From: an uncultured Rhodospirillaceae bacterium
GTDB lineage: Bacteria > Pseudomonadota > Alphaproteobacteria > Rhodospirillales > Magnetospirillaceae
NCBI GenBank assembly: GCA_937887565.1
Contig: CALABS010000077.1
Span: forward strand, 124,001-188,000
DNA length: 64,000 bases
Reading direction: 5' to 3'
The translations under genes and the position numbers were made by a program. The notes below the pieces were generated by a model that did not search any database, was not told the origin of the DNA, and saw only the letters and a list, made by a program, of their open reading frames with translations. Shown one piece after another: positions 24,609-34,341 of this stretch. How positions within the stretch are numbered: the stretch's first letter is position 1; each line of letters starts with the position of its first letter.

Positions 24609-26501
24609 TCAGGCGGCGTGTCGCTTTCCCATGGCGTTGGGCAGCGGCACCGTCACCGCGAACCGCGATCCCTTGCCCAGGTGCGAGGTGGCGGAAACGG
24701 GATGGCCCAGCAGCCGGGCGACGCGGTCCACCACCGACAGGCCGAGGCCCAGGCCCTTGGTCCGGTCGCGCTCGCGGTTGCCGATTTGATAGAAGTCCTC
24801 GAACACGGCGGCCAATTGGTCCTCGGGGATGCCGATGCCGCTATCCCATACCTCGATCCGCAGGGCGTCGCCAGCGCGGCGGCACCCCACCAGCACCCCG
24901 CCCCGGTCGGTGAAGCGCACTGCGTTGGCGACGAGGTTGCGCATCAGGTTCGCCAGCAGCCGGGGATCGCTGACCACTGTCGCGGAACAGGCGGCCAGGC
25001 GCAGGGTGATGCCCTTTTCGGCCGCCTGGGCCGCGCAATGGGCCACCGCCTCGCGCAAGACGTCCGCGACGGGAAAGGCGACGGCGGACGGCCGGAGGAT
25101 GCCCGATTCCAGCACTGAGACGTCGAGATAGTTGCGCATCAGCTCCTCGGCCGATGACAGCGCGGTCTGGGCGCCGGCCATGATCTCGCGGTCGCGGCCG
25201 GTGGAGAAGCGTTGCGCCATCAGATCCAGGAACAGCCGCAGGGCCTGCAGGGGCTGGCGCAGGTCGTGGCTGGCGGCGGCCAGGAAGCGCGCCTTGGCGG
25301 CGTCGGCGCGACGGGCGGCCGCGACCGCCCCTTCAAGCTCCCGCTTGGCCTCGACCCGGTCGGTGACGTCGATGGCGGCGCAGGTCAGGCCCGTGATCAT
25401 TCCGTCGCGGTCGAGAAGCGGAGCGACGATCTGGTCGAAATGGCGCGGCTCGGCGGCCCCCTTGAGGCGCAGCACCAACTCGGCGCGGCCGACCGCTCCG
25501 GTCGCCAGGACGTGGCGATAAAGCGCCTTGCGCTGCGCGAAGCCGACCGGCTCGAAAAAGTCGTCGCCGGTGCGGCCGAGGAAGTCGCCGGCGGGGATCG
25601 GGACCTGCGGATTGTACATCCAGGTGTAGCGCAGGTCGCGATCCAGGTTGAACACCGCCACCGGGGCAATGGACAGCGCCGCCTTGAGGCGGTCCTCGGA
25701 CAGCCGCAACGCGGCGGTGGCGGCGTCGCGCTCGGCCATGCCCTGCTTCAGGCGGGCGACGGCCCGGGCCACCAGCCCGATGGTGCCGGGCGCGTCGGTA
25801 TGGGGAACGGCCACCGTCCGGTCGCCCTCGGCCAGGGCGAGGAGACTCTTCCTCAGCCGCATCAACGGACGATGGGCGCGGACGAACATGGCATGGCCCA
25901 GGACCGCGGTCGAAGCCGCCGCGCCGGCGATGATGGCCAGGACCAGCGACGAGATCTCGGCGCCCCGGCGGGCGCGGCGGGTCTCGGCGCGCAGGGTGGC
26001 GGCGGCGTCGCGTTCAATCTGCAGGAAGCCGCTCATGACCTCGTGCTGGCGGCGGAAGCTCCGTTCCCCCTCGTCGCCCAGGAGACGGCGGGCATCGGCG
26101 GTGCGCCCCTCGACCAGCAAGGCGGCCACCTCGCTTCGCGCCGCGCTCCATTCGCCCATGGCCCCCAAGAGGGGGGCCAGGTCCCCGGGGGCGTTCCGGT
26201 GGCGCTCGGCCAGCAGGGTCAGGGACCGGCGCCATCCGTCCACCTGGGACTCCATCGCCGCCAGATGGCGGCCCCGGGCGATGGGGTCGTCGTTCGCGAC
26301 GGCATCGCGCAATGCGGTGTGGGCCGAGAATGCGTGGTCGTGCGCTTCCAGCAGCGCGCCGACCAGTTCGAACGGCTGGTCCAGCAAGGCATCGGAGGCG
26401 CGCCCGAGCCGGTCGAGGCTGTCCAGCGCCATCCATGCGCCGAATGTGGTGAGGATCAGGAAGCCGGTCACCTGGAGGCTTCTGGGGATGGTCGTGATCA
26501 C
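24609..26501 (-). CDS. sensor histidine kinase (4HB/HAMP/PAS/HisKA/HATPase)
   Basis: This 630-residue protein has a transmembrane helix near the N-terminus, a helical periplasmic region of about 150 residues, and a second transmembrane helix (about 185-210). A HAMP-like segment, a PAS domain (about 275-380, with SIAPVAVFNLDRDLRYTWMY) and a HisKA domain with the phospho-accepting His in ASHDLRQPLQAL follow. The ATPase domain shows N box NLVANAVRF, DSGIGIP and GLGLGLSVV. No receiver domain and no response-regulator gene adjoin it, so it is an orphan kinase. It lies between recN and ligA on the same strand. Confidence 0.92.
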   Translation of the reverse strand: MITTIPRSLQVTGFLILTTFGAWMALDSLDRLGRASDALLDQPFELVGALLEAHDHAFSAHTALRDAVANDDPIARGRHLAAMESQVDGWRRSLTLLAERHRNAPGDLAPLLGAMGEWSAARSEVAALLVEGRTADARRLLGDEGERSFRRQHEVMSGFLQIERDAAATLRAETRRARRGAEISSLVLAIIAGAAASTAVLGHAMFVRAHRPLMRLRKSLLALAEGDRTVAVPHTDAPGTIGLVARAVARLKQGMAERDAATAALRLSEDRLKAALSIAPVAVFNLDRDLRYTWMYNPQVPIPAGDFLGRTGDDFFEPVGFAQRKALYRHVLATGAVGRAELVLRLKGAAEPRHFDQIVAPLLDRDGMITGLTCAAIDVTDRVEAKRELEGAVAAARRADAAKARFLAAASHDLRQPLQALRLFLDLMAQRFSTGRDREIMAGAQTALSSAEELMRNYLDVSVLESGILRPSAVAFPVADVLREAVAHCAAQAAEKGITLRLAACSATVVSDPRLLANLMRNLVANAVRFTDRGGVLVGCRRAGDALRIEVWDSGIGIPEDQLAAVFEDFYQIGNRERDRTKGLGLGLSVVDRVARLLGHPVSATSHLGKGSRFAVTVPLPNAMGKRHAA

Positions 26502-26564
26502 TGGAGGCCGCCGCCGCTTCCTGGGAACTGAAAGAGCGGCAGATTAAGAGCTTCGTCCCAGTGG

Positions 26565-26595
26565 AAAAATACCCCCAAAGCCCAGGATGAGGGGG
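26565..26595 (-). terminator. possible terminator downstream of recN
   Basis: Read on the minus strand, a CCCCC/GGGGG stem with a 14-base loop is followed by TATTTTT. It lies between recN and the histidine kinase gene. The stem is short, so this is tentative. Confidence 0.35.
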
Positions 26596-26626
26596 AGTCG
26601 GCTTATGGCCGAAGAGGGGGATGGGC

Positions 26627-28297
26627 TCAGCCGCAGGTCATCAGGCTGTCGGCGGCGGCGCGGGCCTGGTCGGTGATGGTCTCGCCGGCCAGCATGCGGG
26701 CGATCTCCTCGCGCCGCGCGCTGTCGGGCAGGCGCTCGACGCCGGTGGCCACGGCGCCCGAGGCGGTCGCGGCCTTGGCGACCCGGTAGTGCTGGTGGCC
26801 GCGCGCCGCCACCTGCGGCGAATGGGTGACCACCAGCACCTGCACCTCGGCGGCCAGTCGCGCCAACCGCTCGCCCACCGCCGCCGCCACGGCGCCGCCG
26901 ATGCCGGAATCGACTTCGTCGAACACCATGGTCGGGATGGGCGAGGTGCGGGCCAGCACGACCTTGAGCGCCAGCATGAACCGCGACAGCTCGCCGCCCG
27001 AGGCGATCTTGCCCAGGGACCCGGGCGGGGCGCCGGGATTGGTCGAGACCAGGAATTCGACGCCGTCGAGGCCGTTGGGGCCCCATTCCGACTCGGGCAG
27101 GGCATCGACGGCGGTGCGAAAGCCGGCCTTGTCCAGCTTGAGCGGCGGCAGTTCGGCGGCCACCGCGCCGTCCATGCGCGACGCGGCTTCGGCGCGCGAC
27201 CGCGACAGGGCGCGGGCCGCCTCGGCATAGGCGGCGCGGGCGGCCTGTTCCTCGCGGACCAACCGGGCCAGATCGTCGCCACCGCCTTCCAGTGCCGCCA
27301 GCCTGCGGGCCAGGTCGTCGCGCAGGACCGCCAGGGCGTCCACCTCGACGCCATGCTTGCGGGCGCTCGCACGGAGCGCGAACAGGCGCTCCTCGACCTT
27401 CTCCAGGTGGCGGGGGTCGAGGTCGATCTCGGACGAGGCGCGCTCCAGGAGGCCGGTCGCCTCGGCAGCCTCGACGGCGGCGCGGTCCAGGGCGGCGATG
27501 ACCGGCTCCAGGCGGCCCTCGGCACGTTCCGCGACCCGCTCCAGAAGGCGTTGGGCGCCGCGAAGGCTCGCCTCGACCTCGCCCGCCCGGGTCAGCTGCG
27601 CCATGGCGCCGTTCATCGCCTCGAGCAGTTTCTCGCCGTGCATCATCACCGCGCGGCTTTGCGCCAGCTCCGCCTCTTCGCCGGGGCGCGGGTCGAGGGC
27701 GGCCAGGTCGTCATGGGCTTGGCGGAGCTCGGCTTCCTCGGCCCGCGCCCGGGTCAGCTCGGCCTCGGCCTCGGCGCGGCGCTTCAGAGCCTCGCGCCAT
27801 CCGTCCCAGGCGGCGCGGACGCCCCGGCGCATTTCGCCCAGGCCGCCGAAGGCGTCGAGAACCGCCAGATGGGTGGAGGAATCCAGCAGTCCATGGCTCT
27901 CGAACTGGCCGTGGATTTCCACCAGCTCGTCGCCGATCCGCCGCAGCAGCCCCACCGACACCGGCTGGTCGTTCACATAAGCCCGCGAGCGGCCGTCGGC
28001 GGTGACCACCCGGCGCAGCACCAACGGTTGGCCGGCGGCGTCGATGTCCTGCTCGGCGACAAGCGCGCGGACGGGATGGGCGGCGGGCGGGTCGAATTCG
28101 GCCACCACCGCCAATTGGGCGGCGCCGTGGCGCACCAGCCCGGAATCGGCGCGCGCGCCCAGGGCCAGACCCAGCGAATCGAGAAGGATGGATTTGCCGG
28201 CGCCGGTCTCGCCGGTGAACACCGACAGCCCGCCGTCGAAGGAAAGGTCCAGCCGCTCGATCAGGACCACGTCGCGGATCGAAAGCGAGACCAGCAT
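26627..28297 (-). CDS. recN: DNA repair protein RecN
   Basis: This 556-residue SMC-like ATPase has Walker A GETGAGKSILLDSLGLALG (about residues 30-48) at the N-terminus, a long coiled coil through the middle, and a C-terminal ABC signature (SGGELSRFMLALK, about 436-448). Walker B follows (TMVFDEVDSGIGG). It acts in double-strand-break repair, holding DNA ends together. It begins four bases after bamD ends and is therefore very likely co-transcribed with it. Confidence 0.96.
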   Translation of the reverse strand: MLVSLSIRDVVLIERLDLSFDGGLSVFTGETGAGKSILLDSLGLALGARADSGLVRHGAAQLAVVAEFDPPAAHPVRALVAEQDIDAAGQPLVLRRVVTADGRSRAYVNDQPVSVGLLRRIGDELVEIHGQFESHGLLDSSTHLAVLDAFGGLGEMRRGVRAAWDGWREALKRRAEAEAELTRARAEEAELRQAHDDLAALDPRPGEEAELAQSRAVMMHGEKLLEAMNGAMAQLTRAGEVEASLRGAQRLLERVAERAEGRLEPVIAALDRAAVEAAEATGLLERASSEIDLDPRHLEKVEERLFALRASARKHGVEVDALAVLRDDLARRLAALEGGGDDLARLVREEQAARAAYAEAARALSRSRAEAASRMDGAVAAELPPLKLDKAGFRTAVDALPESEWGPNGLDGVEFLVSTNPGAPPGSLGKIASGGELSRFMLALKVVLARTSPIPTMVFDEVDSGIGGAVAAAVGERLARLAAEVQVLVVTHSPQVAARGHQHYRVAKAATASGAVATGVERLPDSARREEIARMLAGETITDQARAAADSLMTCG

Positions 28298-28301
28298 GGA
28301 A

Positions 28302-29123
28302 TCACCAGGACGGCAGCCAGCCGAACCAACCCGACTCCTCGGCCGCCGAGGCGGGGGCGCCGGTCTTGATCAGGGCGTAGGTGTCCTCGTACCAGTCGCT
28401 GCCGGGGAAATTGTGGCCCAGCACGGCGGCGGTGCGCTCGGCGTCGGCATCCAGGCCCAGCATCACGTAGACCTCGACCATGCGGTGCAAGGCCTCGGGG
28501 ACGTGGGTGGTGGTCTGGAAGGTCTCGGTCACCGCCTTGAAGCGGTTGAGCGCCGCCAGCCACTGCTTGCGCTTCAGGTAGTAGCGGCCGATCTCCATCT
28601 CCTTGCCGGCCAGGTGGTCGCGGGTCAGGTCCACCTTCAGCTTGGCGTCCTTGGCATAGGTGCTGGTCGGAAACCGGTCGATGACCTCCTGCAGCGACTT
28701 CAGCGCCAGCTCGGTCATCTTCTGGTCACGCGACACGTCGGTGATCTGCTCGTAGTAGCACAGGCCCTTGAGGTAATAGGCATAGGGCGTGTCGCGGTTG
28801 CCGGGGTGCAGCTGGATGAAGCGGTCGAGGCCGATGATGGCGTCGTCGTAGCGGTTGCGCTCGTATTGGGCATAGGCGGACATCAGCTGGGCCTTGGTCG
28901 CCCACACCGAATAGGGGTGCTGGCGCTCCACTTCCTCGAAGGCCTTGGCGGCCTGCTGGTACTCGTCCTTCTCGATATGGTCCATGGCCTCGTTGTAGAG
29001 CTCCTCGACCGGACGCTCGACGTATTCCTCCTTGGTCTCGGAGCACGCGGTGAGGGCGACGGCGGCTGCCAGCGCCAACGCGCCGAGGCGCGGTATGCGG
29101 AGGGTGGAGGCGAGAAGGGTCAT
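28302..29123 (-). CDS. bamD: outer-membrane assembly lipoprotein BamD
   Basis: This 273-residue protein has a lipoprotein signal with lipobox ALTAC near residues 23-27. TPR pairs characteristic of BamD/ComL follow (YNEAMDHIEKDEYQQAAKAF, VERQHPYSVWA, YDDAIIGLDRFIQLHPG, YPxxxYAxYLKGLCYYEQ). It is an essential component of the Bam complex, located at the inner face of the outer membrane. It is preceded by a terminator-like hairpin after lpxC, so it may have its own promoter, and it is followed at once by recN. Confidence 0.94.
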   Translation of the reverse strand: MTLLASTLRIPRLGALALAAAVALTACSETKEEYVERPVEELYNEAMDHIEKDEYQQAAKAFEEVERQHPYSVWATKAQLMSAYAQYERNRYDDAIIGLDRFIQLHPGNRDTPYAYYLKGLCYYEQITDVSRDQKMTELALKSLQEVIDRFPTSTYAKDAKLKVDLTRDHLAGKEMEIGRYYLKRKQWLAALNRFKAVTETFQTTTHVPEALHRMVEVYVMLGLDADAERTAAVLGHNFPGSDWYEDTYALIKTGAPASAAEESGWFGWLPSW

Positions 29124-29228
29124 GGATGCTCTTGGCGACGCGGTTCCGGACGAGCCGGACTATAGCACGCCCGGGGGGCAGGGGAAGAGGGCAAGGGACC
29201 TGCATGCCGGAAGGCGGGGCGCGGGCCG

Positions 29229-29263
29229 CACACAAAAGCCCCCTCCCGGAGGCGGAAGGGGGC
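29229..29263 (-). terminator. rho-independent terminator after lpxC
   Basis: On the minus strand GCCCCCTTCCG pairs with CGGGAGGGGGC (one mismatch; stem at 29238-29263) and is followed by TTTTGTGTG. It begins about 19 bases after the lpxC stop and marks the likely end of the dcw-lpxC transcript. Confidence 0.8.
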
Positions 29264-29281
29264 AGGTCGACGGGGAAAAGG

Positions 29282-30277
29282 TCAGCCGTTGGCGGCGCGC
29301 AGTTCGCGGGTCCCGACGGCCGGCCGGGCGGCGGCGGTCTGGGGGGAGACCGTGGTCCAGGTCCAGGCGGCGCGGTCGGCGAAAAGGGCGCGCAGCAGTT
29401 GGTTGTTCAGCGCGTGGCCCGACCGGACGCCGTGGAAATCGCCGATGAAGGGCGCGCCGGCCAGGAACAGGTCGCCCACCGCGTCGAGGATCTTGTGGCG
29501 GACGAACTCGTCGCCGTAGCGCAGGCCGTCGTCGTTGAGCACCTTGGTGCCGGTGGAGTCGATGACCACCGCGTTGTCCAGGGAGCCGCCCCGCGCCAGG
29601 CCGGCGGCGCGCAGCATGGCCACCTCCTGCTCGAACCCGAAGGTGCGGGCGCGGCTGATTTCCGACTTGAAGCTGCCGCGGGTCAGCGACACGGTGAATT
29701 CCTGCCGCGAGATGGCCTTGCTGGCGAAATCGATCTCGAAACGCAGCGTGCAGCCGGCGGCGGGCGACAGGGTGGCGGTCTTGCCGCCGTCGCTGACCGA
29801 GACCCGCTTGAGCACGCGGATGGCGCGGCGCGGCGCCTCCTGCTCGACGGTGCCGGCGCACTCGACCAGGAACAGGAACGGCGCGGCCGAGCCGTCCATC
29901 ACCGGGACCTCGGGGCCGTTGATGTCGATCACGCAGTTGTCGACGCCCGATCCGGCCAGCGCGCTCATCAGATGTTCGACGGTGCCGACCTGGACGCCGT
30001 CGTCGTTGACGAGGCTGGTGTTCATGCGGGTGTCGCCGACATTGGACCACAGCGCCGGGATGACGGCGCCCTTGCCGGCGATGTCGGTGCGGCGGAAGCG
30101 GATGCCGGTGTCGGCGTCGGCGGGGTGCAGCACCATGGTCACCTTGGCGCCGGAATGCAGGCCGATGCCGGTGCATCCGATGCTGGTCTTCAACGTGCGC
30201 TGACGGAGAAATTGCGAGGAAGAAGTGGTATCGGAGGACTTCGTTGCGGCAATCACATCGGCGGTGGTGAACTTCAC
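29282..30277 (-). CDS. lpxC: UDP-3-O-acyl-N-acetylglucosamine deacetylase LpxC
   Basis: This 331-residue protein catalyses the committed step of lipid A synthesis, a zinc-dependent deacetylation. The visible family features are LKTSIGCTGIGLHSG at the N-terminus, NTSLVNDDGVQVGTVEHLMSAL (zinc His), and DEFVRHKILDAVGDLFL plus FHGVRSGHALNN (zinc and catalytic His) near the C-terminus. GTG at 30277 with AAGGGGG six bases upstream is the start; this gives about 28 residues before the usual LpxC beginning, longer than E. coli LpxC. The position after ftsZ is the common one in Proteobacteria. Confidence 0.96.
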   Translation of the reverse strand: MKFTTADVIAATKSSDTTSSSQFLRQRTLKTSIGCTGIGLHSGAKVTMVLHPADADTGIRFRRTDIAGKGAVIPALWSNVGDTRMNTSLVNDDGVQVGTVEHLMSALAGSGVDNCVIDINGPEVPVMDGSAAPFLFLVECAGTVEQEAPRRAIRVLKRVSVSDGGKTATLSPAAGCTLRFEIDFASKAISRQEFTVSLTRGSFKSEISRARTFGFEQEVAMLRAAGLARGGSLDNAVVIDSTGTKVLNDDGLRYGDEFVRHKILDAVGDLFLAGAPFIGDFHGVRSGHALNNQLLRALFADRAAWTWTTVSPQTAAARPAVGTRELRAANG

Positions 30278-30437
30278 TTTCGTCCCCCTTATCCGACCCT
30301 TGGCGGTACGCTCCGGTTTGCTTGGAGGTCCGCGTCGAGCCCTGATTCGACGATCAATGTCTACCAGTCCGCCGTCCAGCCCTCAAATCAATCATTGTTG
30401 CGGTTTGTTACACCCCCGATCGCGTCGCGAAAGAGGC

Positions 30438-30466
30438 GGGGAACCGGCCGGTCCGGCCGGCTCCCC
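30438..30466 (-). terminator. possible terminator/attenuator between ftsZ and lpxC
   Basis: An inverted repeat (GGGGAGCCGGCCG and partner with short loop on the minus strand) lies about 40 bases after the ftsZ stop and is followed by GCCTCTTT. The weak T-run suggests partial termination. Confidence 0.45.
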
Positions 30467-30506
30467 AAAGTCGGAACATCTGCAGCGCGGGGCGCGGCGC
30501 CCCCCC

Positions 30507-32081
30507 CTAGTTGGCCTGCCGGCGCAGGAAGGCGGGGATGTCGTAATCCTCGCCGCCGCGAGGTGCCGCCGGCTGGGTGGCGGCCATGCGCGGCTGCGGA
30601 GCCGCCGCCGGCGGGGCGGCCGGGGCCGGCGTCTCATCCTTGGTGGCCGGGCGCCGGCTCATGAAGCGGTCGAACAGGCCGCCCTTGCGGGGCTCCTCGC
30701 GGACGGCGGCCGGCTGCGGCCGGTGAGCCGGCTGCGGGGCGGCGGCGACGGTGGTTTCGGCGATGTCGGCGACGGCCTTGCCCAGCGCGTTCATGTCCGG
30801 CTCGGCGAACGAGCGGGCGGCCGGCCGGGCGAAGGTCGGCTCCAGCCGCAACTGGGGGTCGACCCGCATCGGCTCGGGTTCGGGGGTGGGCTCGGCGACG
30901 GCGACGGTCTCCATCACCGGCTCGGCGACGCGCGCCTGGACGGCTGGCGCCGCAGCTTGCGGCATGGGCGCGCGGGCCACCACGGGATCGGGCTGGCGGG
31001 CGGCGGCGGTCACCACGGTGGGACGGAAGGCGGGCTGGGCCGGCTGGACGGCCTTGGGGGCGCCGCCCTGGGCGCCGACCAGCGAGATGACGGTCGGCTT
31101 GGGCTGCTGGGCGCATTCGGTGGCGATGCCGGTGGCGACCACCGAGACGCGCATCTTGCCGTTCAGCTTGTCGTCGAAGGTGGAGCCGAAGATGATGTTG
31201 GCGTCGGGGTCGACCTCGTCGCGGATGCGGTTGGCGGCCTCGTCCACCTCGAACAGCGTCATGTCCATGCCGCCGGTGATGTTGATCAGCACGCCCTTGG
31301 CGCCCTTCATGGAGGTGTCGTCGAGCAGCGGGTTGCTGATGGCGGCCTCGGCGGCCTCGATGGCGCGCTTCTCGCCCTCTGCCTCGCCGGTGCCCATCAT
31401 GGCCTTGCCCATCTCGCTCATGACGGTGCGGATGTCGGCGAAGTCCAGGTTGATCAGGCCGGGCATGATCATCAGGTCGGTGACCCCGCGCACGCCCGAA
31501 TACAGCACGTCGTCGGCCATCTTGAAGGCGTCGGCGAAGGTGGTGCGCTCGGTGGCGACGCGGAACAGGTTCTGGTTGGGGATGATGATCAGGGTGTCGA
31601 CGTATTGCGACAGGTCCTCGATGGCGCCCTCGGCGGTGCGCATGCGGTGCGCGCCCTCGAAATGGAACGGCTTGGTGACCACGCCGACGGTCAGGATGCC
31701 CTGGTCACGCGCCGCCCGCGCGATGACCGGCGCCGCGCCCGAGCCGGTGCCGCCACCCATGCCGGCGGTGATGAACACCATGTTCGAGCCGGCGAGCTGG
31801 GTGACGATCTCCTCCAGGCTCTCCTCGGCGGCCATGCGGCCGATATCCGGACGCGAACCGGCGCCCAGTCCTTGCGTGGCGTTGGTGCCCAGCTGGATGC
31901 GGCGCTCGGTGCGCGACTGGCTGATGGCCTGGGCGTCGGTGTTGGCGACGATGAACTCGACGCCTTCCAGCTTGGACGAGATCATGTTGTTGACGGCGTT
32001 GCCGCCGGCGCCGCCGACGCCGATGACGGTGATCCTGGGCTTCAGTTCTGCGGGTCCACCCGGAAGGAAATTCAGTCCCAT
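30507..32081 (-). CDS. ftsZ: cell division protein FtsZ
   Basis: This 524-residue tubulin homologue has VIGVGGAGGNAVNNMI (residues 18-33) at the N-terminus, the GTP-binding GMGGGTGSGAAP, and the T7-loop NLDFADIRTVMSEMGKAMMG region. A long, Ala/Pro-rich variable linker follows (about 325-505), and the conserved C-terminal peptide ends in DIPAFLRRQ, which binds FtsA and other partners. The linker makes it longer than E. coli FtsZ (383), as usual in alphaproteobacteria. It forms the cytokinetic ring. It lies 58 bases downstream of ftsA. Confidence 0.98.
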   Translation of the reverse strand: MGLNFLPGGPAELKPRITVIGVGGAGGNAVNNMISSKLEGVEFIVANTDAQAISQSRTERRIQLGTNATQGLGAGSRPDIGRMAAEESLEEIVTQLAGSNMVFITAGMGGGTGSGAAPVIARAARDQGILTVGVVTKPFHFEGAHRMRTAEGAIEDLSQYVDTLIIIPNQNLFRVATERTTFADAFKMADDVLYSGVRGVTDLMIMPGLINLDFADIRTVMSEMGKAMMGTGEAEGEKRAIEAAEAAISNPLLDDTSMKGAKGVLINITGGMDMTLFEVDEAANRIRDEVDPDANIIFGSTFDDKLNGKMRVSVVATGIATECAQQPKPTVISLVGAQGGAPKAVQPAQPAFRPTVVTAAARQPDPVVARAPMPQAAAPAVQARVAEPVMETVAVAEPTPEPEPMRVDPQLRLEPTFARPAARSFAEPDMNALGKAVADIAETTVAAAPQPAHRPQPAAVREEPRKGGLFDRFMSRRPATKDETPAPAAPPAAAPQPRMAATQPAAPRGGEDYDIPAFLRRQAN

Positions 32082-32139
32082 CTTGCTACCTCCGCGCTGC
32101 TGCGCCGGTCGTTGCCGGCCTCTTTCAACTGGTCGAAAA

Positions 32140-33381
32140 TCAGAAGTTCCGCTTCAGCCATTGTCCTAGCCGCCCCCATCCCGAGCCGGCTTGGCCGCCG
32201 TCGTCGGCCGCCTTCCGGCCACCCTTGGCGGTCGGCTGGTGGACGAGCGCGTAGCGGATCAGGCCGGCGCAGGTGGAGAAGGCGGGCCCGCCCGTGGCCT
32301 CGGGCAGCCCTTGAAATCCGACCGGGCGGCCGAGCCGCACCTGCTTGTCGAGCACCAGCCCGGCGAGGTCGCGCACGCCCTGCATCTGGCTGGCGCCGCC
32401 GGTGAGCACCACCCGCCGGCCGGCCAGCTTGTCGAAGCCGCCCCGCTCGAGGTGCGAGCGGACCAGTTCGAAGGTCTCCTCGAGCCGGGGCTGGATGATC
32501 TGGATCAGCATGGATCGGGGCACCTGGTTCGAGGCGCCGTCCTCGTCCTCGCCGACCAGCGGCACCTTCAGCATCTCGCGGTCGTCGGCCGGCGACGGGA
32601 TGGCCGACCCGTACAGGGTCTTCATGCGCTCGGCGTAGCTGAGCGTCGTCGACAGGCCGCGGGCGATGTCGTTGGTGACGTGGTGGCCGCCCACCGGGAT
32701 GACGTCGGTATGGACCAACTGGCCGCCCAGGAAGACTGCGATCGAGGTGGTGCCGCCGCCCATGTCGATGCAGGTGACGCCCAGCTCCTTCTCGTCGTCC
32801 ACCAGGCAGGCCAGGCCCGAGGCGTAGGGATTGATCACCCGCGCCTCGATGTCCAGGTGGCAGCGATGGACCACGGTGGCCAGGTTGCGCACCGGGCCGA
32901 TGGCGGCCGAGATGACGTGGATGGCGACGCCCAGGCGCTCGCCGAACATTCCGCGCGGGTCCTTAATCCCTTCGTTACCGTCTATTGTGTAATCCACCGG
33001 GATGGCGTGGATCAGCTCGCGGTCGGCGCTTTCGTGATGGGCGCGGCCGTGATCCAGCATGCGGCGGATGTCGGCCTCGTTGACGGGATGGCCGTTCATG
33101 GCCACCTCGACCTTGACGCTGGCCGACTGGGGTTGGCCGCCGGCCACGTTGACCAGCACCGAGCGCACCCGCTCGCCGGCCATTTCCTCGGCATGGTCGA
33201 CGGCGGCGCGGATGGAATGTTCCAGTTCCTCCAGGTCCACCACCGCGCCCGAGCGCATGCCGCGCGCCACCTGATGGCCGATGCCGACGATGCGGGGGCC
33301 GCCGTCGTCCTGCACGCGCGCGATGAAGCACCCCACCTTGGTGGTGCCCACATCCAAAGCCGCGATCAGTCCGCTGCGCAT
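32140..33381 (-). CDS. ftsA: cell division protein FtsA
   Basis: This 413-residue actin-like ATPase begins ALDVGTTKVGCFIA (phosphate-1) and contains CIDMGGGTTSIAVF (phosphate-2) and VVLTGGASQMQGV (adenosine). The C-terminal GWGRLGQWLKRNF is a short amphipathic helix that tethers FtsA to the membrane. It anchors FtsZ to the inner membrane and recruits later division proteins. It starts 24 bases downstream of ftsQ. Confidence 0.97.
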   Translation of the reverse strand: MRSGLIAALDVGTTKVGCFIARVQDDGGPRIVGIGHQVARGMRSGAVVDLEELEHSIRAAVDHAEEMAGERVRSVLVNVAGGQPQSASVKVEVAMNGHPVNEADIRRMLDHGRAHHESADRELIHAIPVDYTIDGNEGIKDPRGMFGERLGVAIHVISAAIGPVRNLATVVHRCHLDIEARVINPYASGLACLVDDEKELGVTCIDMGGGTTSIAVFLGGQLVHTDVIPVGGHHVTNDIARGLSTTLSYAERMKTLYGSAIPSPADDREMLKVPLVGEDEDGASNQVPRSMLIQIIQPRLEETFELVRSHLERGGFDKLAGRRVVLTGGASQMQGVRDLAGLVLDKQVRLGRPVGFQGLPEATGGPAFSTCAGLIRYALVHQPTAKGGRKAADDGGQAGSGWGRLGQWLKRNF

Positions 33382-33405
33382 GTCGGTCTCGTCCCCTTCC
33401 GTCCG

Positions 33406-34341
33406 TCAGACGCCGTTGTCCTTGCGCTTGCCGTCGCGCTCGGTCCTGAGGACCAGGCGGTCGGGCACGCGCATGTCGAGCATGGAGACCTGCTTGCCGG
33501 ACAGGGCGTGCTCGCGCTCCAGTTCGGCCAGCCGATGCCAGGCCGTCTCCATGTCGGCTTCGGGCATCCGCACCTCGAGGCCGGTCTCGGCATGGTCGAG
33601 GCGCAGGTTCCAGCGCCGGCCGGCGACGCGGACGGCGGCCTTGACCCGGGCGGCCAGGGCCGGCTCGGTGGCGATGACGCCCAGCAGCTCGTCGGCGGCG
33701 GCCGGCGCCCCCTGTCCGACCACCACCGGCAGATCCTCGTAGCCGGCGATGGAGCCCGGGATCTGGTGGCCGTCCCGGTCCACCAGCACGAAGGCGCCGT
33801 CGTTCTGCCACAGGGCCACCGGCTCGCGCTCGACGATGGCCAAGTGCAGCGCGCCGGGCAGGCGGCGTTCGATCGCCGCCTCCTTCACCGACGGAATGGC
33901 CTCCAGGCGATCCTTCACGGTGGCGATGTCCACCCCCAGGATGGGGTCGCCGTGCCGCGCGCCCAGGGCCTGGACGATCTGCTCGGTGGGGGTGCGGGCG
34001 CGGCCCTTGACGGTGATCTCCTCGATCCGGAAGCCGGCCCGCGCGGTGGCGGCCAGGACGCTGTCCACGGCGGTGCGGGCGGCGCGCTGGGGAGCGCCGG
34101 AATGCCACAGCGCCGCCGCTCCCACCACCAGCGCGGTGACGGCGACGCCGCCGGTCGCCAGCTTCTGCAGCGGCGTCAGGTCGAGGCGCAGACGCGGCGC
34201 CTTGCGCTTGGGCTTCCTGGGCTTGGGGGCCGAGGCGGCACGGGAATCGGTCCGCGCCTCGCCCTTGGCGCGGCGGGAGTTGCCGCCGGGCAGGCGGTCG
34301 TCGGGGGTGACGACGATGTCGGTCGTGCTCAGACGTCGCAT
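33406..34341 (-). CDS. ftsQ: cell division protein FtsQ
   Basis: This 311-residue protein has a cytoplasmic basic N-terminus rich in Arg, Lys and Pro (about residues 1-55), a single transmembrane segment (about 62-82), and a POTRA domain starting FRIEEITVKGRARTPTEQI. An FtsQ beta domain follows, with a C-terminal RVPDRLVLRTE segment. It connects early and late division proteins (FtsBL) in the periplasm. Its ATG overlaps the last 13 bases of ddl, so translation is coupled. Confidence 0.94.
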   Translation of the reverse strand: MRRLSTTDIVVTPDDRLPGGNSRRAKGEARTDSRAASAPKPRKPKRKAPRLRLDLTPLQKLATGGVAVTALVVGAAALWHSGAPQRAARTAVDSVLAATARAGFRIEEITVKGRARTPTEQIVQALGARHGDPILGVDIATVKDRLEAIPSVKEAAIERRLPGALHLAIVEREPVALWQNDGAFVLVDRDGHQIPGSIAGYEDLPVVVGQGAPAAADELLGVIATEPALAARVKAAVRVAGRRWNLRLDHAETGLEVRMPEADMETAWHRLAELEREHALSGKQVSMLDMRVPDRLVLRTERDGKRKDNGV

